Source of the DNA: CAWBBA01 sp963741625
GTDB lineage: Bacteria > Desulfobacterota > Desulfomonilia > Desulfomonilales > Desulfomonilaceae
Assembly (NCBI GenBank): GCA_963741625.1
Contig: CAVUIT010000012.1
Span: forward strand, 992,001-1,056,000
Reading direction: 5' to 3'
DNA length: 64,000 nt
In this document: piece after piece, positions 1 to 8,780 of the stretch
Position numbering within the stretch: position 1 is the first letter of the stretch
Layout of the letters: every line of letters starts with the position of its first letter
Made by a program: the position numbers and the translations under genes
Notes under the pieces: generated by a model
Told to the model about the DNA's origin: nothing
Databases searched by the model: none
Seen by the model: only the letters and a program-made list of their open reading frames with translations

Positions 1-1741
1 ATCTGATTCAGCTTTTAGCACCCTGGGGTCGTTCTTCCCCTGAAGCACCATCAGAGGTCTCACGATTCTGTCCGCGTGGAATAACGGTGAGATGCTGCGG
101 AGGTATTCTTCCTCGGTATCGGGGTTCCCAATTTCTCTGTACAAAGATTCCTTGTAAGGATCCCACCACGAGGGAAAACTCTTCATAGTACGAAGCCAGT
201 TTGAAACCCCGAACATGTCCACGCCCAGGGCGAAGTCCTCAGGTCTAAACGTGAGGGCGGCCAAGACCATGTACCCGCCATAACTGCCGCCTATAATTCC
301 TACTCGATTTGCGTCTACGTAATCTGTTGATTCAAGGTATTTCTTGGCCTCAACGCAATCTGCCAGGTCATCCCGTCCGTGTTTATGGTTATCCGACCGG
401 TAGAAAGTCTTCCCGTATCCTGAGCTGCCACGATTATTGACTGCTATCAGAGCGTATCCGTGATTCACCAGATACTGAAAGAGGGGGTCGTAGTGAATCG
501 TGGATTGGCCACCGGGTCCGCCGTGGACCCACACCATAGCAGGGGCCTTGTTGGAGGGACCAACCTGGTGAGGTTTATACAATATCGCCGGAATGTCCAT
601 GCCGTCGAACGACTTGTAATGTACCCGTTGTGCTTCCACCAGGTCTTCAGGATCAATCTCCGGATTAAGCGTATTGGTAAGCCGCGAGAACCGCCGAGTC
701 TCGAAATCATAGACGTACAGATTACTGGGCGATGTTGCGCCATTGACATAGAAGCTCATCAGCTTCTCGCTTTTTGAGATTTTCACTGATGATATCTGGC
801 CCTGCGGCGGTTCCGGCAAATGCACCAATTGATTCGTGGATGTGTCATAGATTCTGATCTCAGTCCTTGCATCATTATTGATTCCAACCACCATGTACTT
901 GCCCGAATGGGAAAAACGGGCAAACTCTATATCCCAGTCGGCCTTCAATACGGTCTCGGAAGTTCCGGATTGAAGATCGTACCGTTTCAAATAGGTGAAC
1001 TCACTACCTTCGTCCGTGAGGTAGTACAAGCTCTTGGAGTCTACGCTGAATGTCTCGGGAGAATAGTTTATGTCCCCTTCGTGTGGAGTAAGGGGCTTAA
1101 ATTCCCCGGTTTTCGTATCGTACAGATACATATCTGAATTGTCTCGGGTTATGGTCTTGCTGAAGGCGAGATAGCGCCGGTCTCTGGACACGGCTCCAAG
1201 GTTATACGCTCCCTCATTCTTAAAGACCATATGTGGAGTAAAGCTATCCAAGTCCATGTCATAGACATCCATGAACTTCGGATCTCTTTTGTTGGAACCG
1301 AAATAAAAACTCTTTTCATCATAGCTGATTCCGTAAAAGACGGACTTCGCCTTTTCGTCAGGAGTCAGGTCCCTGACTTTTCCGTCCTGATCCTGGAGGT
1401 AGATATGCCCGATTTCGTTTCCCCCTCGGTCACTGGAATAAAGGATGCGATTGTCATGGGGCATGAAGGACAGGGCGAATATTGAGTCTGCCTTAGAGAA
1501 GGTGACTTGCGAAGGCTCGCCACCCGTTACAGGAATGACGAAGGCATTAAAAATGCCGCTCTGGTTGCTGGAAAACAAGATGGACTTTTCATCGAATGAG
1601 AAAGGAGCTTCCACCGATAGAGATCGTTTTCATAAACTGTTCAATGGAGTACTTTTTGATTTCCCGGCAATCACCCGGCGTAACCGTTAAGAATATCGCC
1701 AACAGAGAAATGGCGTAACATGTCAGGATTCTGAGTTTCAT
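1..1741 (-). CDS. S9 family prolyl oligopeptidase/dipeptidyl aminopeptidase (partial, one frame break)
   Basis: Serine peptidase of the prolyl oligopeptidase (S9) family, expected to cleave peptides in the periplasm. The ATG at 1741 follows GAGGAG and opens a signal peptide (MKLRILTCYAISLLAIFL...). A beta-propeller region follows, then the alpha/beta-hydrolase domain with HGGPGG (oxyanion region), the nucleophile motif GGSYGGYM (Ser about residue 486) and the catalytic Asp in GKNDPRV (about 571). The catalytic His lies beyond the left window edge. The reading frame is broken near 1601: an extra base in a run of three A on the + strand (TTT in the gene) turns SSFSFDEK into SSFLIR-stop. Both sides match the family, so the break is likely a sequence error or a very recent mutation. 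Family call is firm; substrate unknown. Confidence 0.9.
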
Positions 1742-1801
1742 TGCTTCTCCTCGTACCGCAAATCGTATCTCTCTCACCCGACCCGTGTCTGGCGCATGAT
1801 A

Positions 1802-2077
1802 TCACGGCAATAAATATTGGTCCCTCGGCGGTTTTATCGGTTCCACTTTTTCGGAAATGATCTTCGGCAAGTGATTATCCTCAATGCTCGTGAATCCAAC
1901 AATGCCCTCAACCCTTACCCAACGTCGTTGGTTCAATGTCTTGGATTCATAAGATTTGACCAATACTTCGAGTAAAATCTTTTTGATAGTTCCAATGCCC
2001 GTCAAAAGAAAAAAACCCTGAAGAGCGTCAATGCTTATGGCGATGCTCATTGAGGTCGCAACAATAGCACCGTTCAT
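1802..2077 (-). pseudogene. Fragment of a YcgQ-like (TIGR03943) protein C-terminus
   Basis: The last 55 or so residues of this reading frame (WVRVEGIVGF ... PPRDQYLLP) align with the C-terminus of the intact YcgQ-like protein at 3314-4096 (WVTVHGKVTM ... PPKNQFLIP), with the same spacing of W-V-x-V-x-G, Ile-Ser and PP-x-Q motifs. The CCAAD motif that should precede it is absent, and no clear coding continues upstream in this frame, so it appears to be a degraded relic on the opposite strand to the intact copy. Similarity was judged by eye. Confidence 0.45.
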
Positions 2078-2322
2078 AGGACATCTGGCGATGTGGGCAC
2101 ATCTTGCTCCCGCTGGTAATCAGTGGTATGCTCGTCTCTGTAAGGAAAACGAAGGAGATACCTGCCCTGGCACCCCTTCAATCGCCATACCAGACTACGA
2201 TTCCTCGAAATCGCCACTACCTGGAACCGGAACACCACTATCTGTCGAGGGAAAACTTCGCACACGGCCACTCCCACATCCACCCGGCCACCGGCTCTCC
2301 TAACGCGGAAGCAGCCGCAATA

Positions 2323-3324
2323 ATGTTCGAAGTGGCGGTTCTCACATTTGCCTTGGTGGTGCTCGGAGCGGGAATGCTCACGCGGGACCCAGTGGTCCGC
2401 GACCTGGCCATCAATTTTGTTGCCATCATACTTGAAGCAGTTCCGTTCATGATGATTGGGGCCTTGATAGGTGGAATCATTGAAGCGTTTGTGCCTCCGG
2501 AGTTTCTCCAGGGACTACTATCCGGCCGCACCAGGTCGGCAGTTTTTGTAGCCGCAGGGCTCGGCGTGATCTTTCCCATTTGTGAATGCGCAATTGTGCC
2601 CATAGTGAGGCGTTTAATCAATAAGGGCGTGCCCTTACCCGCGGCCATAGCGTTTCTCCTTGGCGCTCCCATAGTGAATCCCGTCGTGGCTGCTTCCACG
2701 TTGCTGGCCTATCAGGGAAATTGGGGCATGGTAGCGACCCGAATGGTCTGCGGGTATGTCATAGCTGTTAGTGTCGCACTGGTTCTGGGCGCACTGTTCA
2801 AACATGAGACCGAGGCTCTCCTTCCAGGCGAGGCTTCATGCGACTATGGCTGCTGCCACTGCGAAAATCCCGACCACGACCATGGTCACTTGGGCCTCCT
2901 TTCGAAGATCTTAGCCGCAATCACTCACGCTCGGGATGATTTTTTTACTTTCGCAAAGTTCTTGATTATAGGAGCATTCGTGGCGGCCCTGGCCAGAGCC
3001 ACCATCGACGTGGTTGCCTTTCGGGAACTGTTCGCATCACCTATTCTTTCCATACTTGCGATGATGGGCCTGGCTGTGGCCCTCAACCTGTGCAGCGGGA
3101 CCGATGCATTCATAGCGGCTGGGTTTCGGGCGGTATTTCCGGCGACTGCTCAAATGGCTTTCATGGTTCTCGGCCCCATGCTCGATCTGAAACTCATGCT
3201 CACGTATTTCACACTGTTCAGAAGCCGTATGATTGGAGTGCTCGCCTTACTGACTTTTGTAGCCGTCGTCATAGCAATGATGGCTCTGCAATACGGATTT
3301 GGAGGGGTGCCCGGTGCACAGTGA
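2323..3324 (+). CDS. YraQ/ArsP-type (DUF318) permease with Cys/His-rich loop
   Basis: Polytopic inner-membrane permease of the DUF318 family, whose members include arsenical and other metal or thiol exporters. About eight hydrophobic segments form two internal repeats. The first holds the hallmark FPICECAIVP and GAPIVNPV, the second LCSGTDAFIAAGF. A central cytoplasmic loop reads CDYGCCHCENPDHDHGH, a probable metal-binding stretch. The open frame extends up to 2104, but the hydrophobic protein proper starts at ATG 2323; the upstream part (with a GHSHIHP stretch) is low complexity and could still be translated. The stop overlaps the start of the YcgQ-like gene, so the two are translationally coupled and probably form one complex. 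The substrate is not readable from sequence. Confidence 0.82.
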   Translation: MFEVAVLTFALVVLGAGMLTRDPVVRDLAINFVAIILEAVPFMMIGALIGGIIEAFVPPEFLQGLLSGRTRSAVFVAAGLGVIFPICECAIVPIVRRLINKGVPLPAAIAFLLGAPIVNPVVAASTLLAYQGNWGMVATRMVCGYVIAVSVALVLGALFKHETEALLPGEASCDYGCCHCENPDHDHGHLGLLSKILAAITHARDDFFTFAKFLIIGAFVAALARATIDVVAFRELFASPILSILAMMGLAVALNLCSGTDAFIAAGFRAVFPATAQMAFMVLGPMLDLKLMLTYFTLFRSRMIGVLALLTFVAVVIAMMALQYGFGGVPGAQ

Positions 3325-4096
3325 ACGCAAACGGGTCCTCAGGCCGGGATTACTCCAGGCAACTGTCGTCATTGCCTGGATGGCTGCCTTTGGGTGGCTT
3401 GCGCTCGGTTGGGGAGACGGTCCTCTGCTGGGTCGGTTTATCCGTAGCGACTACTGGTGGCTGGTCTACACGGGCATTGGGATCCTCATAGCTCTTGGAA
3501 CCTCTTTGGTGGTCAGACCGCCACGGCAGACTGGGCTGGGTGGCCTGAGAAGCCTGCTCCAGATCGGCATCCTGCTTCTCCCACTCTTGTTTCTCCCCTT
3601 GGCGGTTACCTCAGAACTAAGCACTGACGCGGCAGAAAAGAGATCTCTCTACACTCCACGCGTGGTGGCGACCCGAACTGAGTCCTCAAGTCCGTCAAGA
3701 CACGAGCCAAACCGAAAGCCCCCCACCCAGAAGCCGCAACCGGCTGCAACGCATGCGAAGCCTCCCGAGCCGACCATGCTGGACCTCGTCTCCAATCCTG
3801 AAGACTTTGAAGGTTCGAATGTTACGCTGCTAGGAATGGTTCACAGAGATAAGAGGCTTCCTGCCAACTCCTTTTTCTGCTATCGACTCGTCATGGTATG
3901 CTGCGCGGCTGACGCGACTCCAGCCGGGGTCATTGTGGAATGGCCTCAAAGCAGCAAACTAAAGAAAGGGACATGGGTCACGGTGCATGGAAAGGTAACC
4001 ATGACGACGTTTGAGGGCGGCGACTACCCCGCTATTTCAGCAGTGGAGGTAGAGAAGACGAACCCACCCAAGAATCAATTCCTTATCCCGCAATAG
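3314..4096 (+). CDS. YcgQ-like (TIGR03943/DUF1980) permease partner protein
   Basis: Partner protein that is usually encoded next to YraQ-type permeases. I chose GTG 3314, which follows GGAGGGG at 3301 with 7 bases between and overlaps the permease stop. The N-terminus carries about three transmembrane helices, followed by a Pro/Arg-rich linker (residues about 110-150) and a soluble C-terminal domain with the family motif YRLVMVCCAADA and a terminal PPKNQFLIPQ. The double Cys of CCAAD suggests metal or thiol chemistry, but no function is proven for the family in general. A decayed relative lies at 1802-2077. Confidence 0.8.
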   Translation: MHSERKRVLRPGLLQATVVIAWMAAFGWLALGWGDGPLLGRFIRSDYWWLVYTGIGILIALGTSLVVRPPRQTGLGGLRSLLQIGILLLPLLFLPLAVTSELSTDAAEKRSLYTPRVVATRTESSSPSRHEPNRKPPTQKPQPAATHAKPPEPTMLDLVSNPEDFEGSNVTLLGMVHRDKRLPANSFFCYRLVMVCCAADATPAGVIVEWPQSSKLKKGTWVTVHGKVTMTTFEGGDYPAISAVEVEKTNPPKNQFLIPQ

Positions 4097-4490
4097 GAAA
4101 GACGAATTCGCATTCAAGCGATATGCATGGGGTTTCGACCTCATTGCCTCTTCTCGCTTCGCGTAATCAATTCGGCGCGATTTTCCGATGGGGGGTATGC
4201 CTGAGTATTCGTAAATTGTGCCCGTGTGCCCACAGCGTTCTGGTTACGCGAGAACACGGGTCATAGCAGAATCATCACTGCACCCTTTCGGGTCACCATC
4301 GGTTGATTTGTCTGATCCAAATCGGTGGCAAGACTGCAAATCGGCTTCGCTACTGGAATATTGATGGGAGGAGCACGTGAAGGTCAAACAGAGCGAATTC
4401 TCTCAAAAAGGCACCCTAAGCGGGCCATCAACAAAGCGCTCGTAAATCGTCATTTGATGTGTTCAACGTCAGCGAAAATGGGAATCGAAA
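4097..4490. other. Intergenic spacer left of the IS3-like element
   Basis: About 390 bases without a convincing gene. A good ribosome-binding site (GGGAGGAG, 4367-4374) precedes GTG 4377, but the frame closes after 22 codons, so it may be the start of a gene cut off when the insertion sequence arrived. Nothing else recognised. Confidence 0.4.
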
Positions 4491-4601
4491 TGGGATTTTG
4501 TTAGTGGAGAGTTTGGGACGTTGAGATTCGACCATTAATGATCTTGACGTGCCTGTCGGCTCCGGATAGTTGGCTTGGGCCAGGAAGAGAAAGGAGCTGA
4601 C

Positions 4602-4928
4602 ATGGCCAGGGATGTGGTTGCAGAGATCCGGAGAGCTACCCGGAGGAAATTCAGGGCTGATGACAAGATTCGTATTGTGCTTGAGGGTCTGCGAGGGGAG
4701 ATTTCCGTCTCTCACTTGTGCAGGCGGGAGGGGATCTCGCCGTCTCTTTACTACCAGTGGTCCAAGGCTTTTCTGGAAGCCGGGAAAAACGGACTAACAG
4801 TCGATACTAAGCGAGATGCAACCAGGGTGGAGGTCGAGCGTCTCAAGGATGAGAACGAGACGCTTAAGAAGGCGCTCGCTGAGACCATGCTTGATGTCCA
4901 ACGGCTCAAAAAAAGTCTCGGCATGTGA
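4602..4928 (+). CDS. IS3-like transposase orfA (helix-turn-helix)
   Basis: DNA-binding subunit of the transposase. ATG 4602 follows AAGGAG at 4591 with ideal spacing. A helix-turn-helix of the HTH_Tnp_1 type covers residues about 10-60 (KFRADDKIRIVLEGLRGE ... CRREGISPSLYYQW). The last 30 residues form a leucine-heptad coiled coil (VERLKDENETLKKALAE), typical for OrfA multimerisation. The stop overlaps the GTG start of orfB at 4925, so OrfB is probably made by coupling or frameshift. Confidence 0.85.
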   Translation: MARDVVAEIRRATRRKFRADDKIRIVLEGLRGEISVSHLCRREGISPSLYYQWSKAFLEAGKNGLTVDTKRDATRVEVERLKDENETLKKALAETMLDVQRLKKSLGM

Positions 4929-5948
4929 GAGTGCGGTACCTCCGGATGACACCCGAAGAGAAGCTGGATATTCTCCGTGCTGTGGAGTCCTCACAAGTGA
5001 CTCTAAAGGAGGCATTGATCCGTCTAGGCGTGCCGTTTTCCACGTACCTATCGATGGAAGGCGAACCTTGAACGACATGGGATTGAGGGCCTCCGTGATC
5101 GTTCTCCGTTCAAGGGCAAGACGTGGAACGAGGTCCTCCCTCACGAGCAAGAGAGGATTTTAGAGGTCGCCGATCACCATCCCGAATGGTTCTCGCGGGA
5201 GATCAGCCTCCATATCTCAGACAACGACGATTTCACCGTATCAGAGTCTAGCGTCTATCGTATCCTGAAACGAAACGGTCTCATCAAGGCCTCTGGGAAA
5301 AAGACCTTTCCTGCAGGACCTGAGTATAGGGTGAAGACGAAGGGGATCAACGAAATGTGGCAGACTGATGCAAGTTACCTGCTCGTGAAGAACTGGGGAT
5401 GGTATTACATGATATCCGTGCTTGATGATTTCAGCCGCAAGATCCTGGCCTGGCTCTTACAGCCTAGCATGGACACGGATGCGTTCAGTGAAGTCATTGA
5501 GTTGGCCTGTGAAGTAACCGGCATGGACCGTCTACCACAGGAACATCGAGCAAAACTCCTTTCGGATAGAGGTTCAGCACTCATCTCCAAGCCCTTTGGC
5601 GAATACCTCCAAGCCAAGGGGTTGGCCCATATATTCGCTTCTCCTTATCACCCTCAGACCAACGGGAAGATCGAACGGTATCATCGATCCTGCAAGGAGA
5701 AAATAAACCGGATCGTATGGGAGTATCCCGACGATCTTGTGCAAGAGATCACGAGTTTTGTCACCTACTACAACACGGGGCGCTATCACGAAGCCCTTGG
5801 CAACGTGACCCCTGATGACGTATACTTTGGCCGACGAGAAGCTATATTGGAGCGTCGCAAGAGCCTTAAACACGTAACTCTCATGCGGCGTAGGGACTTA
5901 AACCGAAACACCCCAAGACCATCATCTGGGGCTGAAACTCTCCGCTAA
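4925..5948 (+). pseudogene. IS3-like transposase orfB (rve integrase core), frame broken
   Basis: Catalytic subunit with an RNase H-like DDE domain: first Asp in WQTDASY, second in LLSDRGSAL, Glu in NGKIERYHR, and the usual SPYHPQTNGKIER block. Translation from GTG 4925 (in frame with ATG 4946, MTPEEKLDIL) runs to about 5048, where one extra C (TACCTAT instead of TACTAT) shifts the frame. The downstream frame, YRWKANLERHGIEGLRD, continues without a stop to 5948. If the extra base is a sequence error the element is intact; if real, the transposase is inactive. I call it pseudogene only because of this break. Confidence 0.75.
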
Positions 5949-6089
5949 TTCTGCCACCCAAAATTCCCACTTCTGCTGACGACATACACCCATGGCCCAT
6001 GAGGTCCCCTTTTAACTAACCTGATCATTCTCTATAGAGGGCACCATTCCGCTCTCATCAATGAGAATTTGATTGGGAGGAACAAGAAC

Positions 6090-6326
6090 ATGATCTTGAA
6101 CGGAATCAACGAAGTTTCCAAGGAGACGGGGATTCATCCCTCAAGCTTACGTCGATGGGAATCCATAGGGCTCATAGCGCCAGGTCGTATAGTATTTGGC
6201 GAAACCTGGATGCGGGTCTACTCGGACGAAGATGTGGAACTACTCAAGCAGGTTAGGCGGTTAATGGATGAGGGGTACAAGCTCCAGTGGGCATTTGACA
6301 AAGCACGCAGTAGGATAGACGCCTAA
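6090..6326 (+). CDS. Small MerR-like helix-turn-helix regulator
   Basis: A 78-residue protein made almost entirely of a MerR-type DNA-binding domain: NGINEVSKETGIHPSSLRR (recognition helix), WESIGLIAP, then wing and second helix (YSDEDVELLKQVRRLMDEG). ATG 6090 is chosen because GGGAGG at 6075 sits 9 bases upstream. There is no effector domain, so it may be a phage or plasmid-type repressor/excisionase rather than a metal sensor. It lies at the left of the accessory block, next to the IS3-like element. Confidence 0.75.
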   Translation: MILNGINEVSKETGIHPSSLRRWESIGLIAPGRIVFGETWMRVYSDEDVELLKQVRRLMDEGYKLQWAFDKARSRIDA

Positions 6327-6530
6327 CACAGGGACGAGTTCAGGTATTTGAGATCACTTCTTGGCGGCTTCCAATAGGATTTCCTTTCCAGAAAACCGCC
6401 TGGCGTCAAGATTTCCTAGAAAGTTCATGCTATGGACGGGAATCCTTGTCCCAGATTTGTTTAGGAGTTGATAGCCCTTTGTGGATGGATATTTGAGAAC
6501 TCACGGGTAGTATATGTCACAGTTTAGAGC

Positions 6531-6755
6531 CTATTCTCCTTTAAGAGCACATTCTGGGAAACAGCCGATGATAGACTTCCCACAGAGACACTTCTCTCTC
6601 AGGAGAGCCTTTCTGTCACAGCTCAAGACATATTGCAAAGAAACCATTAGCCTTGTACCACAGGTTTTGCATTCGATTCGTCTATGACCAGCAACATCTA
6701 TCCAGGTGTGAGAGGATACGGGAAGCGTGGCTGAACTGTCTACATTCTTCTTCAT
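6531..6755 (-). CDS. Small Cys-rich putative zinc-binding protein
   Basis: A 74-residue soluble protein. ATG 6755 has AGGAG 8 bases upstream, so it is preferred over the longer frame from 6788. Cysteines occur as CKTC, a lone Cys (VLSC), CLC and CFPEC, which suggests one or two zinc sites. I do not recognise a family. Its size, its A+T-richer surroundings and its place beside the Rep-like gene suggest a mobile-element accessory or regulatory protein. Confidence 0.55.
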   Translation of the reverse strand: MKKNVDSSATLPVSSHTWIDVAGHRRIECKTCGTRLMVSLQYVLSCDRKALLREKCLCGKSIIGCFPECALKGE

Positions 6756-7382
6756 GGAAGGGCTCCTGAAAGGGAAATAGCATAACATGTTATCATCCCA
6801 GATCCCTCAAAGGCCAGTCAAGTAAAAAAGTGCAATGCCTTGCTAAAAACGGTTAGAACTGTGCTCCTTCTATTCTCTCTGGTTTTTACAGCAAACACCA
6901 CAGGTGGCGGCCAGTCAAGGATGATCTTTGCCTTTCGGCCCAAAAGTGGTCTTGCGCCTTCTCTTTGGAGCAATGGTGTCTTGACTCAACCTCTTTTCCA
7001 GTTACCCGCATAATAACAAGCTGTTGCAAACAAAATAAATCGGAGATGAATTTGTGTACCATATATAGATATAGGGGCATCAAAGAGCCCCCATGAGGCT
7101 TAAAATAAACCAGACTGTCTGTTTTTCTCATCACGAAGATACGCCCCATAACTATAATGTATATTAATATACTTTTACACGTGTTTATTTCATCACAAAC
7201 CTAATAATTAATACATATTTGTTTAATTAATTAAACCCGTATTTGTTTGTTCATACGTATCAACATCCTTATTTATTAATATTCGGACACCAATTATTAC
7301 GTTATATGCATTTTACAACCAATAACAACACATAGTTGAGGAGGGCAGCGCACAGCTGCGCCCACGGGACAAAGGAGGAAAC
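6756..7382. other. A+T-rich intergenic region upstream of the Rep-like gene
   Basis: No convincing gene. An 87-codon minus-strand frame (6886-7149) lacks a ribosome-binding site and recognisable domains. From about 7150 to 7335 the sequence is strikingly A+T rich with short TTAATTAATTAA-like palindromes, as seen in unwinding regions of replication origins or strong promoters. It also holds the first copy of the 24-base repeat (7042-7065). Confidence 0.5.
7042..7065 (+). repeat. 24-base direct repeat, copy 1
   Basis: Begins GGAGATGAATTTGTG and ends ACCATATA. An identical 24-base copy lies at 8496-8519, and the last 12 bases (GTGTACCATATA) also occur inverted at 8048-8059. The copies flank the Rep-like gene and the iteron-like array. 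Confidence 0.85.
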
Positions 7383-7997
7383 ATGTCAACCAATCAACTC
7401 AAACCACGGCCACAGCCGAAAACCGTAGAAGAATGGAGGAATGTACGGAGAGAAAAGTATCGGAATGCTGGAGACTACGGCGGATTCCGAGTACTGCCCA
7501 CGAAGGTATTGGATTCAGACGCATTCAATGATCTGAGCAGGTCAGGCAAGATAGTATTGATCCTGAGCCTTGCGCAGCTTGATTACTGGAACAAGAAGAA
7601 ACACAAAGGCTTACAACGAAGGCCAAGCTCTGTAGGGGATCTGCGCAACGACGGGCGGTTCAGCTTGCCCAACAACTTCTTGAAGGACAGAGGCATCAAA
7701 GGAACAGACACCATTGCCAGCGTAAGGAAGGAATTGGTAGCAGCTGGATTCTGGGACGTAGTGCAAACGGGATCACTGGTACAGTCAGGCGTATTCCGCT
7801 GGTCAGATAATTGGCTTACGTACAATCAAAAGAGTTTGCAGGAACGAAAGAGCAAGACTGTACAGGGTAAAAAGCCTGGTGCATGTTTGTATCCAAATAT
7901 TATTAGATATAATGATACTCGTAATCATAAATGTACTGATCAGTCAGGTATTGATTATGCCCAGACCCATGATGCTGATGCCAGTGCATTGGGGTGA
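7383..7997 (+). CDS. Rep-like winged-helix protein (putative replication initiator)
   Basis: A 204-residue protein with RBS AAAGGAGG 5 bases before ATG 7383. Residues about 38-130 read like the helix-turn-helix domain found in many phage and plasmid replication proteins: FRVLPTKVLDSDAFNDLSRSG, KIVLILSLAQLDYWNKK, FSLPNNFLK, then TIASVRKELVAAGFWDVV as the recognition region. The C-terminal 50 residues are polar and unrecognised. An A+T-rich region lies just upstream and iteron-like repeats just downstream, an arrangement typical of initiator plus origin. The assignment rests on domain pattern and context, not on a strong family match; a regulator is an alternative. Confidence 0.55.
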   Translation: MSTNQLKPRPQPKTVEEWRNVRREKYRNAGDYGGFRVLPTKVLDSDAFNDLSRSGKIVLILSLAQLDYWNKKKHKGLQRRPSSVGDLRNDGRFSLPNNFLKDRGIKGTDTIASVRKELVAAGFWDVVQTGSLVQSGVFRWSDNWLTYNQKSLQERKSKTVQGKKPGACLYPNIIRYNDTRNHKCTDQSGIDYAQTHDADASALG

Positions 7998-8047
7998 TCG
8001 GGTCGGCATACCCACATACACATAGCCGCCCCGTGTACATAGTAGGG

Positions 8048-8059
8048 TATATGGTACAC
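8048..8059 (-). repeat. Inverted 12-mer matching the 24-base repeat
   Basis: TATATGGTACAC is the exact reverse complement of GTGTACCATATA found inside the repeats at 7042-7065 and 8496-8519. It sits immediately before the iteron-like array. Confidence 0.7.
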
Positions 8060-8071
8060 TTAAGTTTAAGA

Positions 8072-8205
8072 GTGATTTTCACAGCGAGCAGGTCAGTTAT
8101 GTAAGTGTGATTTTCACAGCGAGGGACACAGACCAACTTGGATTTTCCAAGCAAAAGGGGGTGATCTGCTTGGATTTTCACAGTGAGTTTTAATTTTCAT
8201 AGCCG
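8072..8205 (+). repeat. Iteron-like direct repeat array
   Basis: Two identical 17-mers (GTGATTTTCACAGCGAG at 8072-8088 and 8107-8123), a close variant (GGATTTTCACAGTGAG at 8172-8187) and two weaker ones (GGATTTTCCAAGC at 8140, TAATTTTCATAGCCG at 8191). The GATTTTC cores start at 8074, 8109, 8141, 8173 and 8192, so most spacings are 32-35 bases, close to three helical turns. This fits iterons bound by the adjacent Rep-like protein. Repeats are too short and too variable for a CRISPR array. Confidence 0.65.
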
Positions 8206-8495
8206 TTCGGCACCAGGATATGCTCGTATAGGGATGGCAACATCCCGCTTGAACGGGGAGTACGGAGCGGGATTAAGAATTTCAAGTCAAGAAGCTTAGC
8301 AAGGGATTCGCTGAACACGAGGGACGACGAATTTGGCACCTGAGAGCCATTCTGAGCTTGATTCGTGGGCAGGTAATATAAAGCCACCCACCTGAGAAGA
8401 TATATAAAAATACGTAGGAATACATAATTTTATTCTTCAATGTAATTCCTTGGTTGGGCTCTTTAGGGTCGTCTTCGGACAAAAAAAGAACGATT

Positions 8496-8519
8496 GGAGA
8501 TGAATTTGTGTACCATATA
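8496..8519 (+). repeat. 24-base direct repeat, copy 2
   Basis: Identical to 7042-7065 over 24 bases in the same orientation, 1454 bases apart. Together they bracket the Rep-like gene and the iteron-like array. Confidence 0.85.
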
Positions 8520-8780
8520 CAATTATAGAGACGTTAACAAATGACCATTTGAAAGTTTCCTTCGGATATGACGACCGTACCCACTGATTCTTGATCATTC
8601 CTTCAAGCGAATCGCAAGGTTCGCACTGATTCTCAACTGAAGAGATCACGACCACACGTGACGGGCTGATGCCCGTGCTCCAGATCGGACTCCTGCGCCT
8701 GGTCGTGCGGGGCAACAAGCGAGCGTTGCTCGTACCGAGGATATCTCGGGAAATTACCAAAACAGGTGAGGAACAAAAAG

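Larger units (their letters stand above)
4491..5969 (+). mobile_element. IS3-family-like insertion sequence
   Basis: Two overlapping genes in the orfA/orfB arrangement of IS3-like elements are bounded by imperfect inverted ends. The left end starts TGGGATTTTGTTAGTGG at 4491; the reverse complement of the right end, finishing at 5969, starts TGGGAATTTTGGGTGG. Ends are TG...CA as expected. No clear target duplication is visible. Length about 1.48 kb. The exact ends are judged by eye. Confidence 0.7.
7998..8780. other. Putative origin region and spacer between Rep-like and RuvC-like genes
   Basis: Contains the iteron-like array (8072-8205), the inverted 12-mer (8048-8059) and the second 24-base repeat (8496-8519). 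Two weak coding possibilities exist. One is a 43-codon frame at 8669-8800 overlapping the next gene start, with no clear ribosome-binding site. The other is a short basic peptide between 8233 and 8383 that would need a frame correction near 8281. Neither is supported well enough to call. Confidence 0.4.

Noticed and set aside
6886..7149. 87-codon minus-strand frame
   Set aside because: No start signal, no domain; it overlaps the 24-base repeat, which looks regulatory.
8072..8205. Degenerate CRISPR array
   Set aside because: Units are 16-17 bases with about 15-base gaps and variable sequence, too short for CRISPR; spacing fits iterons.
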